A stretch of DNA of 64,000 bases from Spirochaetales bacterium (GTDB lineage: Bacteria > Spirochaetota > Spirochaetia > Treponematales > Treponemataceae). Shown in pieces: positions 42,163-50,837 of this stretch. The notes beneath the pieces are model-generated. The model saw nothing but the letters and a program-made list of their open reading frames with translations, made no database searches and had not been told where the DNA came from. Both the position numbers and the translations under genes were made by a program. The first letter of the stretch is position 1, and every line of letters begins with the position of its first letter. The stretch spans positions 310,001 through 374,000 of the forward strand of contig QKEL01000014.1 in assembly GCA_003252395.1 (NCBI GenBank). Reading direction: 5' to 3'.

Positions 42163-43587
42163 TCAGAACTGCTTCCGGTATTCGCCGGGGGAAACCCCGG
42201 TGTTTTCCTTGAAGGTCTTCATGAAGTATTTCACGTCGCCGAAGCCCGCGTTCTCGGCCACCTCGTATACCTTGTAGCACCCCTTCTCCAATAAGCGCTT
42301 CGCCTCGGCGAGCCTCAGGTTCTTGAGGTAGTCGTTAAAGTTGATCCCGGTATGTTCCTTGAATTTTTCCGAAAAATACGTGTAGTTAACCGAAACGTGA
42401 TTGGCCACCACGGTCATGTTGATATCCTCGGTGAAATGCGCCCGGATATAGTCGATGGCCTCGCTTACGAACGGATACTCCCCGTGGCCCTTTCGGAGTA
42501 TGGTGTCCAGATACACGGCAAAATCGCCCACGGCGGCCCGATAGGCGCCGAGGGTCTCGAACTGGAACGCGTTCTCCAGCATGATTCCCTTCAGCGTGAG
42601 ATAGGCGTCGGACTCGACCTGCTCCCGGTACTTTCGCAGGAATACCGCGTCCAATAGCTCGCGAAGGGCATACAGCTCCCGGGCTCCCTCGGCGGTTCCC
42701 GGGCTCCCGAAATCGAAAAGCGCGTCGAGGGCCTCGGTCAGGCCCGCCGCGTTGCCGGCGCCGACATAGAGCGACAGCTTTTGCGCCGCCGACTCCGCGC
42801 CGGGGCGCCCCGCCCGCACGTCCGTCTCGGCGTGGAAGAAAACGCGGGTTTCCGCGTCGAAAAAGCGCCCCAACAGGGCGATCTCCGCCTGCCGCCGCGC
42901 GGCGCGCAGGTTGGCCGCGCTGGAGCAGGGGGCGCTCAAGCCGGCCCTGCCCCCGGCGACCGCGACGGCCCGCACGAACTCCTCCACCCGGTCATCGCGC
43001 ACCACCAGGCCGAGCGACTCGCTTTTCCGCTCCACCACGTACCACGGGGCGCCGAGATCCAGGGACCCCAAGGCGGCTCCCCCGCCGGGCGCGGCGGCGA
43101 TTGCGTAGCGGAAGGGCTCCCGGAACGAGAAGCCGCCGGGCAAGGAAACCCGGCCCGCCCTACCGTCTTCTATGGTTTTCCGTACCACCGCCTCGACGGT
43201 CCGCTTCCGGTCCGCCTCGATCCGCGCCATGGCCTTGGTAACGGTGGCTATGAGCTCGTTTCGGTCCACGGGCTTCAGGATGTACGAAACGGCGCCGTAA
43301 CGGATCGCGTTCTGCGCGTAGGTGAAGTCGTCAAAGCCGCTCAGGACGACGATCACCGGCTTGCGGTTCCCGCCGGAAATTTCCTTCATCAGGGCGACCC
43401 CGTCCATCTTGGGCATCCGGATGTCCGTGATGACCAGGTCGGGCGAGGATTCCCGCGCGATTTCGAGCGCCTCGAGCCCGTTTTTCGCCTCGAGGAATCT
43501 CACGGGGTAGCGGATCGATTCCGAGAGGATCTTGTGGATGCCCGCGCGGATGTTCTTCTCGTCGTCCACGATCAGTATCGATATCAT
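42163..43587 (-). CDS. YesN-type response regulator with AraC DNA-binding domain
   Basis: This 474-residue regulator has a receiver domain (1-120: Asp8/Asp9, phosphoacceptor Asp in VITDIRMPKMDG, Lys in ILKPVDRNE), a middle region of about 230 residues, and two AraC-type helix-turn-helix motifs at the C-terminus (INMTVVANHVSVNYTYFSEKF in part and VYEVAENAGFGDVKYFMKTF). The ATG at 43587 overlaps the kinase stop by four bases. The frame stays open far upstream, inside the kinase gene, but the receiver begins at this ATG. It should activate the glucan genes, probably through the 30-nt element listed below. Confidence 0.93.
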   Translation of the reverse strand: MISILIVDDEKNIRAGIHKILSESIRYPVRFLEAKNGLEALEIARESSPDLVITDIRMPKMDGVALMKEISGGNRKPVIVVLSGFDDFTYAQNAIRYGAVSYILKPVDRNELIATVTKAMARIEADRKRTVEAVVRKTIEDGRAGRVSLPGGFSFREPFRYAIAAAPGGGAALGSLDLGAPWYVVERKSESLGLVVRDDRVEEFVRAVAVAGGRAGLSAPCSSAANLRAARRQAEIALLGRFFDAETRVFFHAETDVRAGRPGAESAAQKLSLYVGAGNAAGLTEALDALFDFGSPGTAEGARELYALRELLDAVFLRKYREQVESDAYLTLKGIMLENAFQFETLGAYRAAVGDFAVYLDTILRKGHGEYPFVSEAIDYIRAHFTEDINMTVVANHVSVNYTYFSEKFKEHTGINFNDYLKNLRLAEAKRLLEKGCYKVYEVAENAGFGDVKYFMKTFKENTGVSPGEYRKQF

Positions 43588-45308
43588 CGTCCGTCCTCCA
43601 GGGGAACCGGGATGGTCACCTCCGTGCCCGATCCCGGCGTGCTCACGATTTTCAGGCTGTATTCGCGGCCGTAAAAGGCGCGCAGCCGGTCCTGTATGTT
43701 CCGCAGCCCAATTCCGCCCACGGGGCACGAGGACTCGTCGCTCCCCGCGAGCGCGTGGCCCAAACGGTCTACCTCGTCGGAGTCGAGGCCGGGCCCGTAG
43801 TCGCGGACGCGAAGCGTCAAGGCGCCGGCGACCGCGTCGGGATGGACAGAAACCTCGATCACCGCGTCCTCCCCCAGGGGCTCTATCGCGTGGAGCACGG
43901 CGTTTTCCACCACCGGCTGGATAATCATCTTGGGGATCCTGAACTCCCAATAGCCCGGGTCCACGTCCAACGCAAGTTCGATGCGGTAGTCGTTGCGTAT
44001 GTTCATCAGGTCTATATAGCCCCGCACGTATTCGAGCTCCTCCCGAACCATGACCTGGTGGTTGCGCCAGCGGAGGCAAAAGCGCATCATGCGCCCGAGC
44101 AGGGTCACGCTTTCCACGATGTCCGCCTGGTCGGCGAGCTCGGCCTGCATCTTGATGGTCTCCAGAACGTTGTACAGGAAGTGGGCGTTGATCTGGTTTT
44201 GCATCGCCTTAATCTCGGTTTGCGTGACCAGCTCCTGCTCGGTCTTTATCTCGCCGATCAGCTCCCGGATGCGCGCGGCCATCGCGGTGAAGGCGGCGGC
44301 CATCTCCGCCACCTCGTCGTCGCCGGATACGCTCACCGACACGTCCAGGTTGCCGGAACGCAGCTCGCTCATCGCGCCCATTACCTGGTAGAGGCGGGAA
44401 AAGAGGCGTCGGGTGGTGAATTTGATCAGGACGAACATGAGAGCCACCGAGAGAAGAAGGATGATGCAGGCGCCCAGCCGAATGAAGCTCACGCTCTCGT
44501 TGATCACCGAAGGCGAGGTGGCCCGCGCGACGGTGAGCCCCAGGCGCGCTATCCGCTCGTAGGCGACGATGAGGTTTTCGTTTCCCGCCCTCGTCACGAA
44601 ACTGCCGCCCGGCTCCCCGCCGTTCCCGATCCTCGCAAGGACGGTTTCCGCCTCGGCGTTCCCCGCGCCCAGTATTTCCCCGTCCCGGGCGAGGATATCG
44701 ACGCGGAGGGCGTCGCCTTCCCGGAAGGCGAAGGGGGCGAAATCTTCCATGCGCATTCCAAGCTGGAGATACCCCACGTGCCGTTTGTTCAGCAGTATTT
44801 CCTCGGTCAGGTAGAACGCGTCGCCGCTTTTCGCGGAAAGGTTTCCCATCAGGTCGTCGCGGTAATTATAGGACCAGCGGGGAAGCGAGGCGAGGTCGAG
44901 CCGGTCCTCGCGGAACACGATGGGCCAGCGTTCCGGCACGTTGGGATTCTCTATGAAAAGGCGGATGGAATATACCTGGGGCATGGCGAATTGGAGCCGC
45001 TCGATATTCTTAATGTCGTAGCGGAGGGTCTCGATCAGGCTGTCCTCGTCTTTCGGCTCGGCGAAGAAAAAGGTCCGCAAGAGGTCGTAGTCGCTGGTAA
45101 TGATGCTTTCGAGCCGCTCCATTTGGTCCACCGCGAGCACGATTGAGCGCGCGTCGTCGGCAGCCGCCTTTCTCGCGTCGTCCAGGACCGACTCGTACAT
45201 GGAAACGCGGAAGTATTCCGAGGCGAGAAACACGAAAATCATGATCGGCAGCGCGACGATCAGGGTATACACGATGGCGATCTGCGAGGAAAAGGAAAGC
45301 CGTTTCAT
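43584..45308 (-). CDS. YesM-type sensor histidine kinase
   Basis: A 574-residue kinase of the LytS/YesM class: membrane helix about 8-30, extracytoplasmic sensor about 31-280, second helix about 285-305, HAMP (about 307-360), His_kinase domain with phosphoacceptor in QINAHFLYNVLETI, and a GHKL ATPase (VVENAVLHAIEP, DYGPGLD, GGIGLRNIQDR). Such kinases sense extracytoplasmic sugars, often through a binding protein. A TATAAT box (45328-45333) and the shared 30-nt element upstream suggest that the pair activates its own transcription. Confidence 0.93.
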   Translation of the reverse strand: MKRLSFSSQIAIVYTLIVALPIMIFVFLASEYFRVSMYESVLDDARKAAADDARSIVLAVDQMERLESIITSDYDLLRTFFFAEPKDEDSLIETLRYDIKNIERLQFAMPQVYSIRLFIENPNVPERWPIVFREDRLDLASLPRWSYNYRDDLMGNLSAKSGDAFYLTEEILLNKRHVGYLQLGMRMEDFAPFAFREGDALRVDILARDGEILGAGNAEAETVLARIGNGGEPGGSFVTRAGNENLIVAYERIARLGLTVARATSPSVINESVSFIRLGACIILLLSVALMFVLIKFTTRRLFSRLYQVMGAMSELRSGNLDVSVSVSGDDEVAEMAAAFTAMAARIRELIGEIKTEQELVTQTEIKAMQNQINAHFLYNVLETIKMQAELADQADIVESVTLLGRMMRFCLRWRNHQVMVREELEYVRGYIDLMNIRNDYRIELALDVDPGYWEFRIPKMIIQPVVENAVLHAIEPLGEDAVIEVSVHPDAVAGALTLRVRDYGPGLDSDEVDRLGHALAGSDESSCPVGGIGLRNIQDRLRAFYGREYSLKIVSTPGSGTEVTIPVPLEDGR

Positions 45309-45327
45309 GCGGTAAAAACCTCACGCC

Positions 45328-45333
45328 ATTATA
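45328..45333 (-). promoter_or_regulatory. -10 hexamer TATAAT of the yesMN operon
   Basis: A consensus -10 with no good -35 (CGCTTC at the expected place). The 30-nt element begins 28 nt upstream of it, as expected for an activator-dependent promoter. Confidence 0.65.
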
Positions 45334-45360
45334 CGCCGGGCAGGGAGAATGCGAAGCGGG

Positions 45361-45390
45361 CAAAATGTCGAAAAGGTGTCTTTTTTTCGG
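45361..45390 (-). promoter_or_regulatory. Shared 30-nt element, copy 1 (yesMN)
   Basis: On the plus strand the core GGTGTCTTTTTTTCGG spans 45375-45390. The element is found, without gaps, upstream of five transcription units of the glucan locus. GGTGTC lies 42 nt from the -10. Confidence 0.75.
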
Positions 45391-45469
45391 TTTTTTTCGC
45401 GAGGAGGAGCCCCGTCACCCGCGGAAAGAAGCCCCGCGCCCGAAGGACGCGAGGCAAAGAGGGGAGGAA

Positions 45470-47170
45470 TTATTCGAAGCTAACCGCGGAAACGTAGAGG
45501 CTGCCGGTCACTTTCGACGGCGCCGTATCCGGAAGATAGGGGTTGTTGAGCTGGTCGGCGAAGGCGACCACGTATACCTTGGTCAGGTCGATTCCGGTAA
45601 AGGCGGAGAGGGGGACCGTTATGGTCTTCCAGCCGTCCGCGTCGGCCGCGGAAACGGTACCGGGGAAATCCCCGGCGGCGATCTGCAGGGCCTTCTCGGT
45701 ACCCCCGACGGAGTTCATCTTCACCACCGCTGTATTGACCGCCGCGTCGAGGTCGGAATCGTTGAAGGTAATCACGAGATTCTCGTACCCGCTTACGTCA
45801 ACGCTACCGCCGCCGTCCCGCTGCCAGAAGCAGCCGTACCACGACATGGTCGAATCGAGGGTGTAACGGATCGCGTTCGCCGCCCCGTATACGTCCTCCG
45901 CTAGGGTCGGGTCAGTGTTTCCGCCGCCCCACACGGCGCAATTGACCACGGGAAGCTCGTCGAGGGAAAGGTCGGTGAAATCAAGCCCCAGGGGAGGAAG
46001 GGTCGAGGTTACCTCCACGGCTATCCCGACGCTCTTGCCGCCGAAGGACGCGGTGATTACGGTGCTTCCGTCGGCGACCCCGGTTATCACGCCGTCGGCG
46101 ACGGTCGCGACGCCCTCGTCCCCGCTCGCCCAGGAAACCTCGGCGGCGTCCACGGCGAGCGCGCCGGGATCGGAGGTAATGGAGACGGGCTTGGAGGCGC
46201 CGACCATCAGGATTACCGAGGCCGGGGAGGCGGAGAGGGACTCGACGGGGGCCACGTAGTTCGCTTCGTAATAGACGTTGTCGAGCAGGTAATAGGAATC
46301 GTACAGGGTCGTTCCGTCGGCCTTTTTCGGATGCCAGAAACCGGCGAACACCGTGAGGTTCTCCAGGTCGACGCTGGCGTTCTTCGCCTTGAAAGAGGCC
46401 ATGGGGACGGTGTAGGTCTTCCAGCCGTCGGCCGTTTCCGGGGTAAAGTTTCTGAGGAACACGCTGGCGCCCTGGCCGTCCGACTCGATCTTGACTTCCA
46501 TGTCCGCCACGTCGCCCTTCAGGGAAAACACGAGCGCGCCGTTTTTATACGCGGCGGTATTGCCCGCGACGGGAGCGGCGGGCTTGAAGAACATACCGCC
46601 CCAGACCGTGGTCGCGCTGTAGTCGATTTTCGCGCACGTCGAGCCGTCGGCGGAATCGGAATTCTCGTTGGTAATGCCAAGGGGAAGGCTTCCGTCGTTC
46701 GCGTTCTCCGCGTGGTCCCAGGTCATGTCGGACGCGATAAGGGCGTAGGTTTCTGAGTAGATTCCCCCCGCTGAGGTATCGGCGCCTCCCGCGCCGATCG
46801 TGAGGGTATCGTCCGGGGCTTCCACGATCTCGCCGTTGAAGGTTTCGACCGCGGCGCCAAGGGCCGCGAGGGCGGCGTCTACCTGGGCTTGGGTCGCGGC
46901 GGTATTATCGTTCACGGTCTCGGCGGCGTCGATGGCGGCAAGGAAGGTTGCCTTCGCGGACGCCGAAGCTTGCCCCTCTTCGGTACCCTCGGCCGTCGCG
47001 GTATAAAGCAGGTTGGCGGCGGCGATCGCGGACGCGAGTTCGGCTTTGTCTACCGTTGTCGGGTTCGCGCTGGGGCTGGGCTTGTCGTTCGAGGACGTGG
47101 AACACGCCACGAACGCTACTGTCGCGAGCGCGGCGATTATCGCGGCGAACGTTACGTTCCTTCTTTTCAT
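45470..47170 (-). CDS. Multidomain carbohydrate-binding lipoprotein
   Basis: This 566-residue lipoprotein (lipobox FVACS, Cys22) has a FIVAR-like helical segment (about 40-115), a first beta-sandwich with DGWKTYTVPMASFK (about 130-300), a Big_2 immunoglobulin-like domain (about 305-395, VSWASGDEGVATVADGVITG in part) and a second beta-sandwich with DGWKTITVPLSAF (about 400-566). The two sandwiches look like related carbohydrate-binding modules. No catalytic site is seen, so it likely captures glucan at the cell surface. It is expressed from its own promoter with copy 2 of the 30-nt element. Confidence 0.8.
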   Translation of the reverse strand: MKRRNVTFAAIIAALATVAFVACSTSSNDKPSPSANPTTVDKAELASAIAAANLLYTATAEGTEEGQASASAKATFLAAIDAAETVNDNTAATQAQVDAALAALGAAVETFNGEIVEAPDDTLTIGAGGADTSAGGIYSETYALIASDMTWDHAENANDGSLPLGITNENSDSADGSTCAKIDYSATTVWGGMFFKPAAPVAGNTAAYKNGALVFSLKGDVADMEVKIESDGQGASVFLRNFTPETADGWKTYTVPMASFKAKNASVDLENLTVFAGFWHPKKADGTTLYDSYYLLDNVYYEANYVAPVESLSASPASVILMVGASKPVSITSDPGALAVDAAEVSWASGDEGVATVADGVITGVADGSTVITASFGGKSVGIAVEVTSTLPPLGLDFTDLSLDELPVVNCAVWGGGNTDPTLAEDVYGAANAIRYTLDSTMSWYGCFWQRDGGGSVDVSGYENLVITFNDSDLDAAVNTAVVKMNSVGGTEKALQIAAGDFPGTVSAADADGWKTITVPLSAFTGIDLTKVYVVAFADQLNNPYLPDTAPSKVTGSLYVSAVSFE

Positions 47171-47233
47171 TTCTTACACTCCTCTCATTATCTGTCCGTT
47201 CCACCCGTGGGGTGCGGTACTTTTTTCAGGTTC

Positions 47234-47239
47234 ATTTTG
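47234..47239 (-). promoter_or_regulatory. -10-like hexamer CAAAAT before the surface lipoprotein gene
   Basis: It lies 44 nt from GGTGTC of element copy 2, matching the spacing of the other copies. The leader is longer here (about 60 nt). Confidence 0.35.
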
Positions 47240-47268
47240 GGGGCCTTTACGCGAAACGGAACAGACGG

Positions 47269-47298
47269 GCGATTTTCAAAAAGGTGTCATATCTTCGG
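47269..47298 (-). promoter_or_regulatory. Shared 30-nt element, copy 2 (surface lipoprotein)
   Basis: GGTGTC is at 47283-47288 and the terminal CGG at 47296-47298. The preceding ATTTTCAAAAA agrees with copies 4 and 5. The start codon is 113 nt from GGTGTC, longer than for the other copies. Confidence 0.7.
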
Positions 47299-47322
47299 AA
47301 ACGAAATTTCTCCACCTTGCCC

Positions 47323-47369
47323 GAAAAAAAAAGACGCCCGCGCATTCCCTGGGGAAAGCGTGGGCATCC
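47323..47369 (-). terminator. Terminator after the GH64 gene
   Basis: On the minus strand an 11-bp stem (GATGCCCACGC with GCGCGGGCGTC, one mismatch) is followed by nine or ten T. Confidence 0.85.
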
Positions 47370-47394
47370 TTGAATATGCGGATTATCGGGGGGG

Positions 47395-49434
47395 TTACCA
47401 ACCGATTCCGATCACGAGGCCGCGGGGCGCGTGGCTCTCGATGAGCGTGCTGTGGTCGGCAACGTCGTCATAGCAGAACCCGTAAGCCTTACCGTCGATA
47501 TTGTGGTCGTGCCAGAACTTGGCGTAGTAATTGGCGGGACCGGCGGGATAATAGGCCGAGGCGGTCGCCCAGCTCGCGGGGCTTTGCGCGATATGGCGGT
47601 TGAGGGCGGCGCAGAGCTGGGCCTGGAGCGCGAGCTCTACCGTATTGCCCGTGGCGAGAACGCCCGAACCCTCGAAGAGCTCGTCGTTGTTCGGCTTGCC
47701 CGAAACGTAGAATTTCCCGCCGTCGCTCGTCCGGGTGAATTCGAACCGGTTATCCGAAAGCACGCGGCCGTTGAAGCGCCCCAGGGGATGGTCGAAGGAT
47801 AGGGTATTGGTCTTGTAGTAATTCCATACCTGATCCACGTAGGAGTTCATGTAAGTACCGTAGGCGCGGCCGACCCGGAAGTCGCCCTTGCAGGGGGCCA
47901 CGATGCGGTAGGGTCGCTGCACGAGGCCGCGGAATTCCGCCTGGGCAATATTCTCGAAGGCGCTGAAAATCGCCTCGCGGGTTTCGGTGATTCCCACTTT
48001 CTTGAAGGAGGCATACGACGAACCCGAGTCGTTGTACATTTCCATGGTAATTGGGAAACCGAACTGGTCCACCTGGGTGGTATTGCCCCAGAACGCGCCG
48101 GGGGCGACGGTGTACTCGATCCAGTCGTAAATCGTTGAGGCATTCGCGTCGGAGGGATTGTTCAGGTCCGGCTGAACCACCCCGATGTTGCCCGCGCCGT
48201 CCACGATTCCGCGCATGACCATCTTTTTGTCGAGGGAGATATAGAGGCGGGTCGCGGGCATGGACTTGGGCACCTGGAAGCCGGAGATATCGCTCAGGCG
48301 GTAGGACCAGGCGTCGCTGGTTTGCCCCGCGACGATGGGGACGAGGGTCCCGTCGGGCTTGAGATAGCAGAACTGGCCCGAGGCGTTTTGGCCGACGGCG
48401 CAAATCCAGATGCGGTCATTGGAGTAATTGCCCCGGGTATTGTTCGCGAATTGAAGGGTCATCTCCATGTTGGCGTTCAGGGGAATGAGGGTGTCGCTTC
48501 CGGTGCCGCCGGTATCGCCGCCCGTGCCCGAATCGAGGCGGGTAAAGGTCCAGCGCTGGGCGTTGGAGGAGTTCGAGGTCCAAAGCTGAATATTACCGCC
48601 GTTCTCGGTGGAGGAAGACGACACGTCGAGAACCTTGTTGGCGTGAACGTTGGTCAACTTAAAAGAGCCGTCGCCGTAAGGTTCGATTTTCCATTTTTGG
48701 TTTGCCTGATTGTTCCCCAAGGTCCACTGGACGATATTGGTGCCGTCGCCCGTTCCCCAGCCAGCGCCGTCAAGGGCAAGTCCGCTCCACAGGGAAACGA
48801 GATAGAAGGTTCCGTCCCCCGCGGCGACCAGTTTCCATTTCTGGTTCTCGCCGCCCACGTAATCCCATTGGTGGATATTCGCGCCGGGGTTCTTCGAGAC
48901 GTCTGCGACGTCCATGGCCTTACCCGAGCACTTTGCGACGATCTTGTAGACGGCCCCGGCGACGAGGCCGCTCGTATCTCCCGTAGAACCGCTTCCCGTT
49001 CCCGCGGAAGCGTCGCCGTAGGTAACGGCCGCCCAGCTGGCGGTGTCGGACAGGGTACCTTGGGGCACGCAGGCTTCCGCGCCGTTCTGGTTTTTAAGCA
49101 CGGCGATCCGGATTTTCGCCCCGGCGGTAAACGTCGGGCGGGAGAGGGTGTAACTGTATTTTCCGCCGGAATAGTTCATGTCCTTCGAGGCGAGCACGAG
49201 GCCGAGCCCGTTGCCCTCGCTCACGTACAGGCGGGCATAGCTTACCTGGGACCCAGCGTTCCAAGTCACGGTCATGGAGGTGCCGCTCATGCCGGTCACT
49301 TCGATCGTGCCGTTCGTTCCGGTCACCGCCCTCGCGCCGGCGGATTCAGGGGAAGCCTTCGCGTCGAAAGACGCCATGCTGCAAGAGGCGAGCAAGACTG
49401 ACGCTGCAAGCGCGAGCCCAAAGATCTTCTTCAT
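47395..49434 (-). CDS. GH64-type beta-1,3-glucanase lipoprotein with ricin-type lectin domain
   Basis: This 679-residue lipoprotein (lipobox LLASC, Cys18) has a Fn3/CBM-like domain (about 40-130), a ricin B-type beta-trefoil (about 155-305) with three QxW repeats (ENQKWKLV, ANQKWKIE, NAQRWTFT), a Gly/Thr linker and a C-terminal domain (about 320-679) that matches the GH64/thaumatin-like beta-1,3-glucanases. GH64 enzymes cut long-chain beta-1,3-glucans into short oligosaccharides. The start ATG at 49434 has an AAGGAG site. The domain call rests on overall pattern; catalytic residues were not individually placed. Confidence 0.78.
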   Translation of the reverse strand: MKKIFGLALAASVLLASCSMASFDAKASPESAGARAVTGTNGTIEVTGMSGTSMTVTWNAGSQVSYARLYVSEGNGLGLVLASKDMNYSGGKYSYTLSRPTFTAGAKIRIAVLKNQNGAEACVPQGTLSDTASWAAVTYGDASAGTGSGSTGDTSGLVAGAVYKIVAKCSGKAMDVADVSKNPGANIHQWDYVGGENQKWKLVAAGDGTFYLVSLWSGLALDGAGWGTGDGTNIVQWTLGNNQANQKWKIEPYGDGSFKLTNVHANKVLDVSSSSTENGGNIQLWTSNSSNAQRWTFTRLDSGTGGDTGGTGSDTLIPLNANMEMTLQFANNTRGNYSNDRIWICAVGQNASGQFCYLKPDGTLVPIVAGQTSDAWSYRLSDISGFQVPKSMPATRLYISLDKKMVMRGIVDGAGNIGVVQPDLNNPSDANASTIYDWIEYTVAPGAFWGNTTQVDQFGFPITMEMYNDSGSSYASFKKVGITETREAIFSAFENIAQAEFRGLVQRPYRIVAPCKGDFRVGRAYGTYMNSYVDQVWNYYKTNTLSFDHPLGRFNGRVLSDNRFEFTRTSDGGKFYVSGKPNNDELFEGSGVLATGNTVELALQAQLCAALNRHIAQSPASWATASAYYPAGPANYYAKFWHDHNIDGKAYGFCYDDVADHSTLIESHAPRGLVIGIGW

Positions 49435-49453
49435 ATCGTATTCTCCTTTACGC

Positions 49454-49459
49454 ATTGTC
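49454..49459 (-). promoter_or_regulatory. -10-like hexamer GACAAT of the GH64 gene
   Basis: It lies 45 nt from element copy 3. A TACACT at 49465-49470 is an alternative. Confidence 0.4.
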
Positions 49460-49489
49460 CGGCCAGTGTACTTTCTAGGGAAAGTGGCG

Positions 49490-49519
49490 CAATTTTCGGA
49501 AGGGGGTATTTTTTTTCGG
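49490..49519 (-). promoter_or_regulatory. Shared 30-nt element, copy 3 (GH64)
   Basis: The most divergent copy in the middle (GGGTAT in place of GGTGTC), but the flanks AATTTTC and TTTTTTTCGG match and the distance to the ATG (70 nt) agrees. Confidence 0.6.
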
Positions 49520-49527
49520 CTCAGGGC

Positions 49528-49549
49528 AAAAAAAAGGGCCCGAAGGCCC
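49528..49549 (-). terminator. Terminator after the small carbohydrate-binding lipoprotein gene
   Basis: On the minus strand GGGCC-TTCG-GGCCC is followed by eight T, 8 nt upstream of element copy 3. Confidence 0.88.
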
Positions 49550-49578
49550 ATACAACGTGCGGTATCTCCAATAACTAA

Positions 49579-50259
49579 TTAAAAGGTAACGTGCTCGAAT
49601 ACATTCACGTTCGCGTCGGATCCATCAAGGAAAGCGATATCCTTATATTCCGCCCAGCGCCCCTCGATGCAGGGAAGGACGAAGGTAAAGGCGACTTTGA
49701 TCTTCCTGTTGACGGCGGAAAGCGAGGTTGTGGGTATCGTTACGGTTTTCCATCCCTCCGAGTCGGCGGCGCTCACCGTAAAAGTCGAAAGGGCTGATTC
49801 GGGAATCGCGTCCGCGGTTAGGCTCACGAGCTTAAATTTAAGTTCGGCCGTGCTGCAGTTGTCGGATCGAACCTTAAAACGGACCTTCGCGACGTCGGTA
49901 AAGTCGATATAGGAACCGGCCGCGGCATTGTCCGGCAGCTGGGCCAGGGTCCCGGCGCTCCAACCCTTGCCCGTAACCGCGCTCGCCTTGATCCCTCCGG
50001 AGTCCGCGTTTTCCAGATTGGCCGTCGCTTCCCAATCCCCGATCGCGACATTGGGCTTTAGGCCGCCGAGTATCTGCTCCCATCGTCCATAGGTAATCGA
50101 ATTATCGACGAATAAATTGGGCGCAAAATCCTCAAAGAGCGCGCCGTCCCCGCCCGCCGGGTCACCGGTATTTACGGGGTTTCCGGGAGCCGCGCCTTGA
50201 GAGCAGGCAGACAGCAACGCGACGGCGGCGGCCGCTAAGAATGACAGTTTTATTTTCAT
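49579..50259 (-). CDS. Small carbohydrate-binding-like lipoprotein
   Basis: A 226-residue lipoprotein (lipobox LLSAC, Cys19). The mature part is one beta-sandwich that contains EGWKTVTIPTTSL, the same motif as in the two sandwiches of the 45470-47170 protein, so the three modules are probably homologous. No catalytic residues are seen. It likely binds glucan at the cell surface. A GGAGGAGA site precedes the ATG. It forms its own transcription unit with element copy 4. Confidence 0.75.
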   Translation of the reverse strand: MKIKLSFLAAAAVALLSACSQGAAPGNPVNTGDPAGGDGALFEDFAPNLFVDNSITYGRWEQILGGLKPNVAIGDWEATANLENADSGGIKASAVTGKGWSAGTLAQLPDNAAAGSYIDFTDVAKVRFKVRSDNCSTAELKFKLVSLTADAIPESALSTFTVSAADSEGWKTVTIPTTSLSAVNRKIKVAFTFVLPCIEGRWAEYKDIAFLDGSDANVNVFEHVTF

Positions 50260-50284
50260 GGATGAATCTCCTCCGAGTTGCTGT

Positions 50285-50290
50285 ATTGTC
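50285..50290 (-). promoter_or_regulatory. -10-like hexamer GACAAT of the small lipoprotein gene
   Basis: It lies 43 nt from GGTGTT of element copy 4, matching the spacing in the other units. Confidence 0.4.
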
Positions 50291-50318
50291 GCGCGGGTCG
50301 GAGGTTCGGAGAAGCGGG

Positions 50319-50348
50319 AAGATTTTCACAAAGGTGTTGGAATTTCGG
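50319..50348 (-). promoter_or_regulatory. Shared 30-nt element, copy 4 (small lipoprotein)
   Basis: ATTTTCACAAAGGTGTT and the terminal TTTCGG match the consensus. GGTGTT starts 74 nt from the start codon. Confidence 0.68.
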
Positions 50349-50382
50349 GATTCGGCTCTGAGGCGATAACGGTTACGTCATT

Positions 50383-50765
50383 CTATTGGTATACGCGGAC
50401 GCAATCGATTTCCATCACGGCCTCATCGATATCCTCGTCCACGGTTCCGCCGAGCTACTTGCGGCCCGCGGTACACCCCCTCGAACCGAATCCGGATTTC
50501 CGGTGTATGGTACCGAAGGGCGAGCCCATTCCGGAGAGCCGACAACGCTCCATCAGGTCTATCTCGCCGTTATCCGGCCAGTATCGCCGGCCAGGTACCG
50601 TTTTACATGGGGAATTTCGCGCGAACCTCAAGCCGGCCGTACAGCCAGTCATGCTTGCCCTTCGTATGGAGCCGCGCGCTGGTCCAATACCCGCGTGCGA
50701 CCAGTGGGTTTGGCATGGCGATCGTTCTCCGCTGCCTTCAAATTCGTCCGATCACAGCAATGTCG
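50383..50765 (-). pseudogene. Decayed GH16 beta-glucanase gene
   Basis: Fragments of a GH16 enzyme can be read on the minus strand in changing frames: TLL-stop-SDEFEGSG (the usual WSDEF with Trp changed to TGA at 50752-50754), SARLHTKGKHDWLYGRLEV and RAKFP followed by TAA, YWPDNGEIDLMER with the catalytic GEIDxME motif and GTIH, and GGTVDEDIDEAVMEIDCVRV before the final TAG. There are at least three stops, two frameshifts and a deletion of about 80 residues between GTIH and the C-terminus. It is not a recent copy of the intact GH16 next door, whose sequence differs (GINKQEWTYGYMEAKIK). Open frames on the plus strand here are accidental. Confidence 0.85.
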
Positions 50766-50792
50766 TATACATACTCATCCCACGCTCACCGA

Positions 50793-50825
50793 TACGGGGG
50801 CCCCGTTCATCGCGGCGCCCCCGTA
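50793..50825 (-). other. Strong stem-loop after the GH16 gene
   Basis: A perfect 9-bp stem (TACGGGGGC with GCCCCCGTA) starts 12 nt after the GH16 stop. It lacks a T run, so it may protect the 3' end rather than terminate. Confidence 0.5.
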
Positions 50826-50837
50826 CCGTTTTAAAGC

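Noticed and set aside
43588-44079. N-terminal extension of the yesN-like gene
   Set aside because: It lies inside the kinase gene in another frame; the receiver domain begins exactly at the ATG at 43587, which overlaps the kinase stop.
45425-45453. Terminator after the 45470-47170 lipoprotein gene
   Set aside because: A 10-bp stem with two wobble pairs can be drawn on the minus strand, but the T run is weak, so I did not list it.
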